Shown one piece after another: positions 43,896 through 55,207 of a stretch of DNA of 64,000 bases. The position numbers were made by a program, and so were the translations under genes. Positions within the stretch are counted from its first letter, which is position 1, and every line of letters starts with the position of its first letter. This DNA comes from Cylicocyclus nassatus (Eukaryota > Nematoda > Chromadorea > Rhabditida > Strongylidae): the NCBI GenBank assembly GCA_958299035.1, contig CATQJL010000305.1, forward strand, positions 69,284,792 through 69,348,791, read 5' to 3'. The notes under the pieces are model-generated. The model did no database searches, was not told the origin of the DNA, and saw only the letters and a list, made by a program, of their open reading frames with translations.

Positions 43896-46056
43896 TCACA
43901 GATAAGGAGCAACTGCGAACCACCATTGTTTAACGCGCCTTGCGCAGTCATCAATCATAGCTGACCGGCACACTTCAAAGCTGACAACGATTGACTTATT
44001 AACAAAGTAACATGTGCGGTAGATGAGTCCTGGCACGACGCCGCGCATCAAGATTAGGTGAAATTGGTGGTCCGACAACCTGGGAAAGCGGGTAATTTTC
44101 TTCAGAGTTGAATAAAGCTGGTGCGATGCATGTGACTCTGCGAATAGATTATCACAAAAAAACTAGGTTTGAATTTCAATGATTTATTTTGTGTACATAT
44201 TTCATAAGCAGTGTTTTTTGAATATGATTACCTGTGGCCGTATTCATCAACGAACCCCGAGGGTTAAACTAACCCTGGAGGGCTAGTTTAACCCTGGAAA
44301 GCCTTTAACCCGTATTCATGAAACACAGGGTAGGCTTAACCCTGAGGGTTAAATCTAACCTTGAGGGTTAATTTTAATACAAAATCGACTAACCCGTATT
44401 CATCAACGAACCGTGAGGGTTTAACTAACCCTGGAGGGTTAAACTTACGTGATTCATCAGGGTTGATTTAACCCTAGCTCAGAGCAAGGTTAACTCTGCC
44501 CTAACACTTCATACAAACATTTACTCGCATCTAACAGTTTATGGAAAACGATCAACGAGTATTGCAGTATTTAATATTAATTGTTGTTATAGTATTTGAA
44601 TTCGATATGAAACTCTGACTTTGCGAGAAAAAGAATTCCAGCTTTGGTGACAAATACGAGGAAAAATGGCATTCCACTCTGACAAATGCCAAAACAGATG
44701 AACCCCTTTATAATAACACCCATTGACCCCTAAAGAAGTAGCACGAGCCCGGTATGAAACGAACTGCGCAAAAGTAGAACTTACACTGCACAATTGCACA
44801 CATGAAAATAAACTCACGCTGTAAGATTGGATGCTGCACAAGTATGCTAGAGATGTATTATGAAAACTAGTGTTAGAAGCTTATTCGTCGACTATACTAC
44901 TATAACAGTGAAAGAATAGAAGTATAAAGTGAATTTAGCCCGTACTTAGGCATTCGTGAGTTTGCACAGCGCATGCGTAACTGACGCCTTAACCCTCCAG
45001 GGTTAGTTTAACCCTCAGGGTTGATGAATACGGCCACAGGTTCGTTGATCGATACGGGTAGATCGCGTTCCGTGGTAAACCCTAGCCTATGGTTGATGAA
45101 TACGGCCAATGAATCCTGAGGGTTAAACTAACCCTGGAGGGTAAGCTTAACCCTCAGGGTTCGTTGATGAATACGGCCACTGGTTTCATGCGGATAGGTG
45201 ACGAAGGCCCTATCCGCATGAAACCTATATTCAAAAAACTATCCCTATATTCAAAAAAACCATTTTCCATGCGGCAGCTCATATGATTCACTTACGGTCA
45301 AAACAATCAACTTTTCAAGTACAGTACTCCAAAATGCTCATTGTCTCCTCAGAATGCGTACGGTAATGGGCCATAGTCTATAGTTGAATTTTTCGGCAGC
45401 TGATGAACTGCAGTCTATGGGAAGTACGTTAAAGAACGAATTTTCTTACAGCAAATCAAGTGTTCAAAGCAACATAAGAAATCTAGGAAAAAGAAAAATA
45501 TTAAGAAAAATATTGAAGCCATGTGTTCTCAGAGGAATTACGAGACTTAGGCACTAGACACCTAAAGAACCTTTTTATGTGTGCATATTTCGAAATTGAA
45601 TTTTTATCGATATCGATATATGTATGCAAGTATAGACTGCTTCGCCATATCCATATCTACCATTTTTTTTGAAACACCCTGCAACTTTATTTGTTTTGTA
45701 GCAAAAGTGCTCCAAAATGAATTATCCTACCTTTAGCCAAACCGGAGTGACCAATCACTCCTAAGCGATTTTTGAGCGGCAACTCAAAGACCTTGGTGAC
45801 TGATTCATCAAGAGTAGTAACATATGCGACAGATGAGCACTTACCATTGGCGAGCGATAAACGGGAGAAAGAAGGATACAAATTCTGTTTTTTCTGGTCT
45901 TGGGTACAAAACAAAAACTTTTAGCTAAAAACTTCGATAAAGTCGCATTAAGGGTTTACAAGAGGTCACCCTAGCAGATTTCCAGGAAACTTCAAACCTT
46001 ACATCGCGTAGGATGGGAGCAACTGATCCTATGTTACTGAGCTTTATCAGCTTCAT
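43896..46056 (-). CDS. 105-aa gene with thioredoxin-like (L51/S25/CI-B8-type) pattern
   Basis: Exons in transcript order are 46056-46003 (phase 0 donor GAT/GTAAGG), 45924-45845 (acceptor GTTTTTAG, donor TG/GTAAGTGC, phase 2) and 44079-43896 (acceptor CGCTTTCCCAG). The whole frame is open, 105 codons. Predicted order is strand LKVFVLYPR, helix TEFVSFFLPFIARQW, strand FHLILMR, then VVPGLIYRTCYF, strand SIVVSFEV, helix MIDDCARRVKQW. This order and the VxPxL..R...F spacing recall the thioredoxin-fold domain of mitochondrial ribosomal L51/S25 and complex I B8 proteins; that link is inference. Intron 2 (45844-44080) contains the 947-bp TIR element. The ATG overlaps the stop of the upstream 69-aa gene (ATGA). 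The 3' end faces ephrin 1. Confidence 0.68.
44234..45180 (-). mobile_element. TIR element with CCCTGAGGG motifs, copy 2
   Basis: A 947-bp inverted copy of the element at 17367-18358. Both termini (GTGGCCGTATTCATCAACGA) and the unique core correspond. It lies within intron 2 of the 105-aa gene. Confidence 0.75.
45182..45225. repeat. Perfect 17-bp hairpin
   Basis: The arms ggtttcatgcggatagg and cctatccgcatgaaacc lie two bases after the end of the TIR element, separated by 10 bp. Confidence 0.75.
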
Positions 46057-46333
46057 TTCACTTCTTTCAAATGATAATTTTTTTGGCTTTTACGGACTCG
46101 TTGTTGAAATTTTTTGCAGTCTGCTTTGACAGATTCAAGTGCGATAGTGCCCAAAGTTTTCCTCAACATAAAACGCAGATGTTCGGAACAATTTTTTAAG
46201 GAATATTCAAGAACACTTTGATCGCTGTTCTCGAAAACTTTTATGCTGCGCACATGTTTTCAAAAGTCTGGAGATAACGACTACTTGGCGCAATGCCAGA
46301 AATTCGCGGTTCTCACAAATTCGATGACGTCAT
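46053..46333 (-). CDS. Small 69-aa gene of unknown function
   Basis: Exon 1 is 46333-46317 (17 nt, MTSSN then TT of the next codon) and exon 2 is 46245-46053, with a 71-nt intron GTGAGA to ATGTGCGCAG, phase 2. The second exon is a 64-codon frame that is basic and helix-prone (LRFMLRKTLGTIALESVKAD) and ends LKEVK. The start lies inside a CRE palindrome, which could mean the real 5' exon is elsewhere. The stop overlaps the next start on the same strand, suggesting a two-gene transcript. No family recognised. Confidence 0.45.
46324..46333. promoter_or_regulatory. CRE palindrome ATGACGTCAT
   Basis: A perfect ATF/CREB/bZIP consensus between divergent genes, about 95 bp before the plus-strand start at 46429 and overlapping the proposed minus-strand start. 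Confidence 0.5.
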
Positions 46334-46413
46334 TTCGCAAGATTGCACAACAGGCAGCAATCTCTCGATGTGCTATAAAGGACTTCAGCAGTGACAAAAA
46401 TTTTTGAGTAATT

Positions 46414-46419
46414 CTGTAG
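46414..46419 (+). promoter_or_regulatory. Likely trans-splice acceptor of the 46429 gene
   Basis: CTGTAG ends nine bases upstream of the ATG after a T-rich tract. Confidence 0.4.
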
Positions 46420-46428
46420 GCTCGAGAA

Positions 46429-47747
46429 ATGTCTTCTCCGTATATCTATGATTATAACGAGTAAGTTTTATCCGATTCTCTTATTTCTGTGACTTTTTTC
46501 GCAAAATTTTTGTCGCTAGGGTATCTCTAAGAAGAATTTATTTTATATTTGGCTGTAGGGCCTCCGTGAGCAGCGTTTTATGTCAGAGCGATTTATTTTA
46601 TAAGGATAGAAGTTGGTATAAAATTCACAATGTCTTTCGATCATAAAACTCAAAATTATTTGATTTTCACTGGTTTTGGGACTTTGCAAGCTTAACAGCT
46701 AAATATTTGCCAACTTTGGCGGTTTAACAGATCATTCTGTCTTCCTTAGAGCGGAAGACTTCTTGCAAAAACCGCACTGTTCGAAGAGCTTTGATCATAA
46801 AACACCTAATGCTACTCGAGTGAAACGCGACTGGAGAAGAAATCCATATTTGGGCTACCAAATACATTTCGGGGTAAGAAAGCATGTCAAAAAAACCGGT
46901 AGGGTATTGTTAGGGTGTGTTATGACTGCTATTTATTGATTATTTGATTCAGAAACGCATCCATGAGGGTATATCACAGTTTGAAGAACCTTATGTCGAA
47001 TATTCCTTGAATAAAAATAAACGATGGAATGAGGTAAGTAGTAAATTTTCTCGAAAACTTATAAGAAGCTGTTTGAATCAGTATACTTTGAATAAAACGA
47101 TTTGTGATAATGTAAATTTTCCAGTTCTTCATTACCGTTTTCTCACATTCATAGAAGAATGACAATCTTCACAAATCGCTTTCTTTTTTCAATTTTTTAG
47201 AATGTTTTCTTTAGATCCAGGCGATAATCCAATCGGCCAAAGCGCAGAACAGCACCGCAATCGTGACACTCTCTACGCCAAAACGTGGGAATTTTTTAAT
47301 TTATTGCAAATAGAGCTTTGTGGAAAAGAAGTGCTTCAACGCTTTTCAGGTGGTTGCAATTGGTGGGATACTGATGGTGGACTGATAGATGCGACTAAAC
47401 TTGATGATCGTCTTGTATCGAGAGCCGCGCAAAAAGGAAAATCTAAAAATGTTGGTTCACCTGAAAATTAGGCCTAAATATTTTGAAAATCAATTTTAGA
47501 TGACATTAGTATCGATATGCGGTCTAGATGGTAAACCTACACTGCATTTTAGCGTTGTTCGATGCTACAATGATACTCATTACGATTCACAATTACTAAA
47601 ATGTAAGCCAAATTAGATCCAAAATTTTTTTTGCGAACTATTGTTTCAGACCGCAGACGACTTCAACATCAAAAACGCCGAAGCTATTGCAAGTACTTCA
47701 GAAGGCCATACATGGAAGAGGATTTAGTTTTGACCGAAAATGACTAA
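46429..47747 (+). CDS. Six-exon gene of unknown function, about 228 aa
   Basis: Exons: 46429-46460, 46750-46873, 46953-47033, about 47201 or 47215-47450, 47500-47602, 47650-47747. Introns 1, 2 and 5 have strong motifs and keep phase. The start is MSSPYIYDYNE. Exon 2 gives NATRVKRDWRRNPYLGYQ, exon 4 the acidic/aromatic GGCNWWDTDGGLIDATKLDD, and the end is basic (YRRRLQHQKRRSYCKYF) then EEDLVLTEND. The exon 3 to 4 joint is a problem: the best donor (GAG/GTAAGT) is phase 0, but neither TTTTTTAG (47200) nor TTTCTTTAG (47214) continues the frame in that phase, so a nearby donor, a micro-exon or a sequence error must apply. The exon 4 donor (AAT/GTTGGT) is weak. No signal peptide or known domain seen. 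Confidence 0.7.
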
Positions 47748-47763
47748 ATGCACTTTACTACAA

Positions 47764-47769
47764 AATAAA
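47764..47769 (+). terminator. Polyadenylation signal of the 46429 gene
   Basis: AATAAA 17 nt after the stop; a second AATAAA lies near 47804. Confidence 0.6.
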
Positions 47770-47855
47770 CATCAATTCTCTTGGCCTTGCGGATACAGTA
47801 AGACAATAAATTTGGCGATATCATGCTGTCACCACTATACACTCAATCCATCATT

Positions 47856-47960
47856 ATGACAGTAACAGCTCTTGAAGATATACCGCCATCTCATCGATGC
47901 GCACGCCAGAATTATACAAAACCGATACCAGCAGATGCTACGAAGGCCATGTATGGATGA
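47856..47960 (+). CDS. Possible 34-codon small ORF about 90 bp downstream
   Basis: The ATG frame begins MTVTALEDIPPSHRC and ends KAMYG. It lies at an operon-like distance after the previous AATAAA. It could be a first exon (donor AT/GTATGG) or chance; not recognised. Confidence 0.25.
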   Translation: MTVTALEDIPPSHRCARQNYTKPIPADATKAMYG

Positions 47961-48780
47961 ATAAGGTCCAATAGGGTTTGAGCAATTTTTAGAATCATAT
48001 GGACGGGGAAATTCGCAAGTTAGGGCTAAATTTAATTTTTTTTTATTTAACAGAATGGTTCTGGCATGCACTGTCAGTCAGTGTTTTTGATTTGTGTAAA
48101 AAGTAGGCAGCATTTTGCAAATCGCAAAAAATAATTTTTCATTGTGTAGGCTCTGCTACTAATGGAACTGTTTCTCCATAATCTAACAATAATAACACAC
48201 AGTGTCGGTGCAGCATCTTAATTTCGAAAAAAAGAAAAAAATACCTTAAGTAGAGCGTCAAATACGTTTGAAGGTAGATTAATTATTAATTTTATACCAT
48301 TTAATCGATTTATAGGAATTCTTCTCAAATCTTTTCGCATGCCCAGATTGTTAACCCCACAACTTCAAAAAGATGGCATCTATTTGAAGATAAATATTCG
48401 TTTGCCTCGCCATACTTAGTTTTTTGAAATTTGCAGTATTAATTAGTGCAAATAAAACTGTGTCCTTATAAGACTTTGAATCCATGCTGAGCACTTTCAG
48501 AAGAAAGCTTGTCACCCGGAGAATTCATTTCGTATGTTCTAGCGTTAGATCATTAACAGATTGAATCATTGGAATATGCACATGCAAAATATTACTTCTC
48601 ACTTGCTCCTATCTATCGCCTAATAAATAAATTCGGTCGGTTTTGAGGCTTTTACAAATGCTGCAGACAATCTCTTATTCGGTATTCGGTACCTCTGGAA
48701 AGAGCACTTCAATGAGAAATGGAGTATATGATTTTGAGTAAAATTTATTTTGAACTGAAAGAAATTTCGCATTTTTTGCT
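47961..48780. other. Intergenic stretch
   Basis: AT-rich; nothing supported. Confidence 0.5.
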
Positions 48781-48856
48781 AAGAGCAGGGGGCATGAGAC
48801 AGATCTAAGAGCAGGGGGCATGAGACAGATCTAAGAGCAGGGGGCATGAGACAGAC
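48781..48856. repeat. Three-copy 26-bp tandem repeat
   Basis: Unit aagagcagggggcatgagac followed by agatct; three head-to-tail copies, the last shortened. Confidence 0.9.
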
Positions 48857-49357
48857 TCCATTGAATCTCTATACCTGTGATGACTTCATATATGTCTAAA
48901 CAAGCTCACTCCCTTTCCATTCCCAGAAAGGTTTTGCGGACTGGACTTGAACTGATTCAGTGGGGAGTTTGCCCTTTTGTTTTATTTTTTTTTGTTGTTG
49001 TTGGTTGTTGGGTGTGATGCTTCGTTCCTCTGTTGTATGGGCGCGCCTTGTGCGTATTAAATAGATAAATAAATAAATAAATAAATAAATCCGCAAAGAA
49101 GTGAGCAATCCCTGCTTTCTCATTGTGCGCAAATATGAGAGTAATTGGTTTTTTCGGTCAAAGAATTTCGAAATGGACGACATAATTTTTACTGATAGTC
49201 ATTACGTAGGGAAAACTTGTCTGTATCCAAATCCCAAATTGCTGTTCTCTACATCCATTGGAGCATGAAAACGAAGCTTCGAAACTTGCAGAACTGAGCT
49301 TTTGGAATTTTAGCCAAGCTGGGGCATAACTGCTTACTGGTATTTTAAAACTCTGAA
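48857..49357. other. Intergenic with AAAT microsatellite
   Basis: A run of (AAAT)n at about 49061-49090 follows GTGCGTATT. Such a tail can mark a LINE or SINE 3' end, but no body was recognised. Confidence 0.45.
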
Positions 49358-49655
49358 TCTTATATATAAAGCTGAATGTCTTTTTGTATGTCTGTCTGTC
49401 TGTCTGTCTGTCTGTATGTCTGTGTGTACGTATGTTCCGAATAGAAAATTCCATTTCCGGACCTATCCGGAAACTTGGCACACATACACTTCGGGCCCCG
49501 GCGGGTGTCATAGGCACTTTTCGTCATCGATCGATATCGATTTTATCGATTTTTTGCAAAATTTGAGCTCCGGGGCTGGGAGTTGGCACAGGGGGGTAAT
49601 GCTGATTACGAATATAATAATGACAGGGCCGGGCGGAGCCGGGTAAGTCAACTAG
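49358..49655 (+). mobile_element. Non-autonomous Helitron-like element
   Basis: 298 bp. The 5' end is TCTTATATATAAAGCTGAAT followed by a (GTCT)n tract. The 3' end has a GC-rich short hairpin (CCGGGCGGAGCCGGG) 11 bp before terminal CTAG. It is flanked by A on the left and T on the right, which fits Helitron insertion into AT without target duplication. No Rep/helicase encoded. Confidence 0.7.
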
Positions 49656-50276
49656 TAGTTTATATATAATAGAAGAAGCTTCGAACTATTTACCTGTTAA
49701 GAAATCCCGGATGAAGAACCACTAGGAAAATTTTTATAGAGATTTCCATGCCGACATTATTCTTCAGCCAACTTGATAAAACTTACTACTAAACAAAATT
49801 TACATTTACGCCTATCCTCCGGGCCCTTTAGGCCAGAGAATTGTCTCACATCTTGTTGTATGGTTTGTTGCTTATAGATTCTCATTGGCCCTTACATGGC
49901 TTCACATCTATTTTGATCGCGTAACTTACAAGTTTTAGTTTCCCCAATAAAGGATCCTTTGACCGGAACCGATTAAACATCATGCGCGCTAACGACGCGA
50001 GCAGCGCGATGACTCGGCTTTTGTCTTTACTAGGCGCTAAAAAAGTGCATTGCATGGCGCCTATCTTACCGCGATGCGGACATTTACGCTAAGAACAATA
50101 ACACTTACCATCTACTCTTCGGTCGACGAAATTACGCGGAAATAACAAAATTCGAAAGTACTTGAAGGGCTGGAATTAAGGAGTTACGAAAACTAAATTT
50201 TCACAAAGAGCCACCTGCTCGTTTTCAATCTTGATATATAGCGAGAATCCAACGTTTCGGATTTTTAGAAAACGTA
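49656..50276. other. Intergenic stretch
   Basis: Nothing supported. Confidence 0.5.
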
Positions 50277-50305
50277 TTAGGTGGGTGCAAAAGTAATGAG
50301 CGTCT
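50277..50305 (+). mobile_element. Mariner terminal inverted repeat remnant
   Basis: TTAGGTGGGTGCAAAAGTAA, preceded by TA, is very close to the known mariner end consensus (TTAGGTNGGTGCAAAAGTAA). No partner end or transposase was found in the following kilobase. Confidence 0.7.
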
Positions 50306-51039
50306 TTCCAGGCCTTCATCAAAGAGAACTTTTTCCTTAAACCTCCTTCTTTAACATATATTTGGCATACCTTTGAGAAGCTCTTTTCATGCTCTGTCTA
50401 ATGGTAGTTCGAGCAAGCTTCTAGCCTCATTTGATAAAAATTCACTGAGCTTTACATAACTGCCCTCAACGGGTTTTATTGCAATTGGCTTTTCTGGCCA
50501 GAATTTATGCGCGAATGATGGCATTTACTCGAAAATTCAGCTATTGCATGTGATAGAAATTGTCTGCGTTATGCACATTTGAACTTATTTTTTGAGACCA
50601 TCTAAGCTGAGATATCGGCGCCTCAACATAGTACTCTGTATTCTATGAATTTATAATCAAGATGGCAGACGTTGAACTTCGATAATTTCTGTAAAAGTGA
50701 GGAAAGGGCCTCCTTTTTATACTTTTCTGCAAAAATGTTAAGCTGTTCAGTACGTAGAAAATCAAAAAAAAACTACGTGATTTGGGGATTAGGCTTACAA
50801 AAATGTTGAAAAGTGACAATTTCCTTTTTTATTGCTATCTCTTGATACAAAAAATACCAAAAAAGTACCCCGGCCATCAAACAGAAGTACTGCTTTGATC
50901 AGTAGGGTACAATGTACGAGTTTTGGAAAAAAAACCGTGAGTGTTCGAATACTTAGCAGCTATGTTTTGTAAGGAAAGAGGGAGGGAGTTGTTGCTAACG
51001 CGGTTTATGTCGTTCTAATTTCTTCGGAACTCTGTTGAA

Positions 51040-51444
51040 ATGATTTTTGAAAATTTGATGCTCATTCTGTCCCTATTACAAATCCATTTTGCTTCTGCAC
51101 TCCCCTCATTTCCCCTTCAGCACCACCAGTCCTTATACAGCATCTTGTTTTGTGCGCGCGATAAGCCTTATGGTCCGGAAAAAGCGGGTCAGTCTCAAAA
51201 TGTGATTAGCGCGTTTTGCGAGCACATATTGCGCTCGGACATTGTTCCGATCAGTATTGTTTGCGAACAGCGCATACAGAAATGCTATGCTTCGGTCTTA
51301 TTGGGGTCAGAGTTGATGAATCGGCAAGCTCCCGGACTATATAGGGGATCATCAAACGTTGAGAGCAAAAAGCAAATCCCCTATGCTTGCTTTCGATTCA
51401 AAACTAATGGGGACCTCCTATTCCGGCACACCTCATTAGCATAA
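51040..51444 (+). CDS. 134-codon ORF with signal-like N terminus, uncertain
   Basis: A single open frame starting MIFENLMLILSLLQIHFASA, which would act as a signal peptide, followed by a 110-residue segment with five cysteines. A strong acceptor (CATTTCCCCTTCAG) lies inside the ORF, so part may be intron. No homologue recognised and no polyadenylation signal nearby. Confidence 0.25.
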   Translation: MIFENLMLILSLLQIHFASALPSFPLQHHQSLYSILFCARDKPYGPEKAGQSQNVISAFCEHILRSDIVPISIVCEQRIQKCYASVLLGSELMNRQAPGLYRGSSNVESKKQIPYACFRFKTNGDLLFRHTSLA

Positions 51445-54400
51445 GCCGACCTGTCGATCCTCAATTGAACTCAGCCCCACCTTGACGGGGTGAAAGGAGC
51501 CGACCCCCCACCGTAATTATCATCACGCTTTGATTGTCGCACTCTCTTATTCAACCGGTGCCGCTTTAGAGCTGATGAACATATTCGGCTGCTATGGGGG
51601 TATTTAAGGATTTTGTGAGGTACCGTAATTAGTATTTACGGTAAGCAGTTGAACTATCAAAGCTCCATTATTAGTGATAAGCATAGACCAGTGCTTAAAG
51701 ACCGTTCAGTGGAACACTTTGATGAGAAAAGGGTCAGAACATAGCTTGGTACATATCAATAAATGGGATGTAGATGATGAACCAAAATAAAAAAAGCAAA
51801 TTTCCCAATAAATCCTGATCACATTGAGGTAACTTTCTTTCACCTTTTGAAAGGAAGAAGATTATGTATGTTAATAAAGAGGCTGTATTAGCAATGATAC
51901 AAGAGCATTTTTCAGGCTTTGATGATGGTTCCCTATCAAACTGACCTAACTATAGTAATTGTATTGAAAACTCTACCTAGTAATCAACCATTTTTCTTAC
52001 AATAATTCAAACTCGTATATTTTTGAAAAAATTGAGAAGTGCAAGAATAACAGCTACGGTTAGTAATTTGGTCTTTATATAGAAGCTATCTCATATGATT
52101 TATTCGTGACCAAAATTTCAGCACAAAATTTTGCCCAGACCGTACTCTTTATTGTATGCGAGCGCGGTGATTGGTCCATTTGTAAAGGTGCGTCGGTGTG
52201 GAGAGTTTAGAATCGCAGCTACTGGGTGGGTAAAGCATATAAGTTTATTTTAAAAAAAATTACAACCACTTAGCAATTTTTATAATTCCATCTGAATTCT
52301 AGCCCAGACAATAATTTTACTGAAATTTCAAATTCAAATTCAAGCTCCTCGAGTGTATCATCGGGAGTTCCGTCTAAAAAATGAATTTGCTAAGATTTCT
52401 AAATTGAAAGCAGCGTGGAAACTGCTTCCAAATATGACCTGTGCTGAAAATTTCGAGGACTGTGTGATAGAACTCAGATATGTTAAGTATTTTCCGATGA
52501 TTTGAACTGCAAAAAATCTCCGAATAATGAGTTGAATTTTCTCCCCAAACTTTACTCAGCTTGATGTGACGCGATACGAAGTTCCCGCTATACTATAAAT
52601 CAGAGAGCTTCATCCCTCTGATCTATGGCTTTTAGTATCCACAACTCACTTCTTGCAGAGTGAATCTCGCGTTTCACTTACTGAACTGGGCAATTAGCAC
52701 GACACTCGATATCGCGTGCTCATAATTGGACACTGGGCAATTAAGGAACGTGTGCCGATTTGTATTTCACTGGTTGCGCCGCATATTGCGCCATCTTCCG
52801 ACCATCCAATAGCAATTATGAGCTTAGGAAAAGCTCTAAGATAGATCATATCTTGGCTTTGTGGCAAGGAGGAAGGGATTAGTGCGGAAGTGATAACAGA
52901 TGGCTATACATATGGAAAAAAAGCTAGGGCAAAGTAACGTTTAGGTCTTCTTTTCTGCAAATTTGTACGACGACATGATTTTGCACAACTTTTATGCAGC
53001 AATGAATTCTGATAAAGTGCTTCGGGCCTTTTTAGAGGATGCGGTGCCATAAAATTCAAAGGGTGGTGCTACGTTATCGCGGGTAGAAAAAAATTTCATA
53101 AATGTTTTTCTCGGAGTTTTCTGTGGACCGCCCCTGATGGTGAATATTTATCTACCTGATTTGTTAAAAAGCGTTAAAAAACGGTTAAAAAACGCAATTG
53201 AAATGCGTCATCGTAGCTTTTTCTTTATTTCAACATTTTAAGACTTTCCAATAATCGATTTATTTTTTAACATATTAGATTTTTATTTATTTTCTTATTT
53301 CTTTATTTTACGTTTTCGAAACTTTATTCCTCCACTCTTCTGAAGATACTCAGCACTTTATTTCACCACTTATAAATACTATGATCCTCTTCAAAGGTAG
53401 ATTTGATTAATAATAACATTTTTCTCAGCCTTTACAAATTTTGCATTTTTTCCGGAGCTTTATTTTGCCGTTTCTGAAAGCTGCCTTGATACTTGATTTC
53501 AGCAATTTTGAAGGCTACAATTTTTTAATGTTTTTATTCTTACTATGGCACAATTTTTTCCACCATTTTGCATAAATTTTGTATTTTTCTTCGTTTTCTC
53601 CAAAGTTTCTTAATGAAACGATCTTTTTCTTTTAAATCTATTTTTCCCCAACTTATCTTTGATTTTCGCTACATTTTCTATACTTTTTCAGCGGTAATGT
53701 TTCTGATCAAGAAAGCTCCAAATAATATGTACTACCGCTCCATCAATCATCCCTTGATATCCATACCGACCAAGGAACATGTGTTCTGACGCGTGTTACA
53801 TTTTGCTGTCATCGAGCAGGCGACCAACATTGAACATTTGAAACAAGTGTTCGATATGTTTGCAACCTCAAAGTGTAAAAAGCACTTTACGAAACTCTTG
53901 GGATAGCCTGGGGAAATGTGTAGGACTAATTACTCTTTATTCTCGACTTAAGAAGTTTCGGAAATAGAAAATTTTTCAAGATATGACATTACCTTGAAAC
54001 ACAACTTAAATGGCTAGAAGAGGTCTTCGCTTAATTGCTTTAGCAAGTTCCAATAATAGAAATCTACGTAAAATCGCATCTCCTTGAAACCCACATCTTA
54101 AAGCTTCGAAAATTTCCCAATAACAATGATAGTACCTCTATTCTCACTGATCTACAGTAAGGTCTAAATCTTTCCAACTGCGCCTTCTCCGTAACTAACA
54201 CATTTTTATACCCATTTGTATGAAGCATTTAGCAGTATTTCTAGAATTCTTATTTATATTCTCATGAAGGAGGACAGGTATGTACGGTTTTTGAGACGAG
54301 GAGGCTTTGAAGGAAATGCAGAGCAGTGCAGGGGGAGGAGTTTTCTCCTCAAAAGGAGCACCTGATTATCCGAATGTTGTTCCACTTTTTGATCTTTCTT

Positions 54401-54666
54401 CTCCTTAAGCCATTCCTATCTTAAAAACCATAAATTAAAGCTGAACGACTCTACAAATGTTTTGAATCGATGTTTCAAGATTTATTGCTGCGACTGTCGA
54501 GGGTGGAGAACCCTGAGCAATCTTTTTTTTGGTCAGCGAACTAATGCACGTAGTATACATCAGTTCACAAAGAGATAAATTAGATGATGAAGGCTGTAAT
54601 CGAATCTTTGCAAATCTTATAGGCCCGTAGTAAAGCTCGATCAGTTGAGGTGAACTCAACTTAACC
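51445..54666. other. AT-rich stretch with isolated exon-like segments
   Basis: Two segments look like exons but cannot be joined in phase: 52945-53052 (after ACGTTTAG; contains LYDDMILHNFYAAMNSDKVL) and about 53690-53789 (after ACTTTTTCAG; ends SIPTKEHVF). 53220-53690 is T-rich. Confidence 0.3.
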
Positions 54667-54698
54667 CATCAGTTCACCGCACGTGAGGTGAACTGATG
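54667..54698. repeat. Hairpin catcagttcacc/ggtgaactgatg
   Basis: Perfect 12-bp arms with an 8-bp loop, within a 220-bp patch (54610-54830) of repeated gttcacc/ggtgaac motifs in both orientations. Confidence 0.7.
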
Positions 54699-55207
54699 AC
54701 CACCCACCCTACCATGCTATAAGATGGTCAAGTCAACTGATAGTTGACGATCTGTCCACCTGCTGCAGTCAACTCTTCCACATCAGTTCACGTTCAAGTC
54801 ACCTCAACGTGAACGGATGTTAGAGTGATCCAAATAGTGTGTAGAAGAGGAGACGCAGACAAGAGGTGACTGCATCTAACATAAGTTGCTCCTGAGTAAC
54901 TTACGATACACACAGCTTTGCCAAAAAATGCAGAAAGAATCGGCGCGAAACTGCACAACCGCGCCCGAAAAGGAGAGGATCGATAAACAGCTGATTTTGG
55001 CGAGGAAAAGAAAAAAAAACCTCTTTTTCTTTTTTGTAGATTTTACTGACTTTCTTCTTTGACAAACTGCTCAAGGCAAGAATTTGTAGATTTATTTCGT
55101 TGGATTTATGTTGCAGTTATTTCAATTTCCTATAAAATTTTCGTCAAAAAATGCGTTCTTGTGTCATCCATGTTTTTTCTAGGCGAAACCTTGATAGCGG
55201 TCATCAT

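Noticed and set aside
44587..44841. 84-codon minus-strand ORF
   Set aside because: Lies wholly inside the TIR element copy 2; the other copy does not keep it open to the same extent.
49158..49517. 119-codon minus-strand ORF
   Set aside because: Runs across the Helitron boundary and the GTCT microsatellite (TDRQTDRQT), so it is a repeat artefact.
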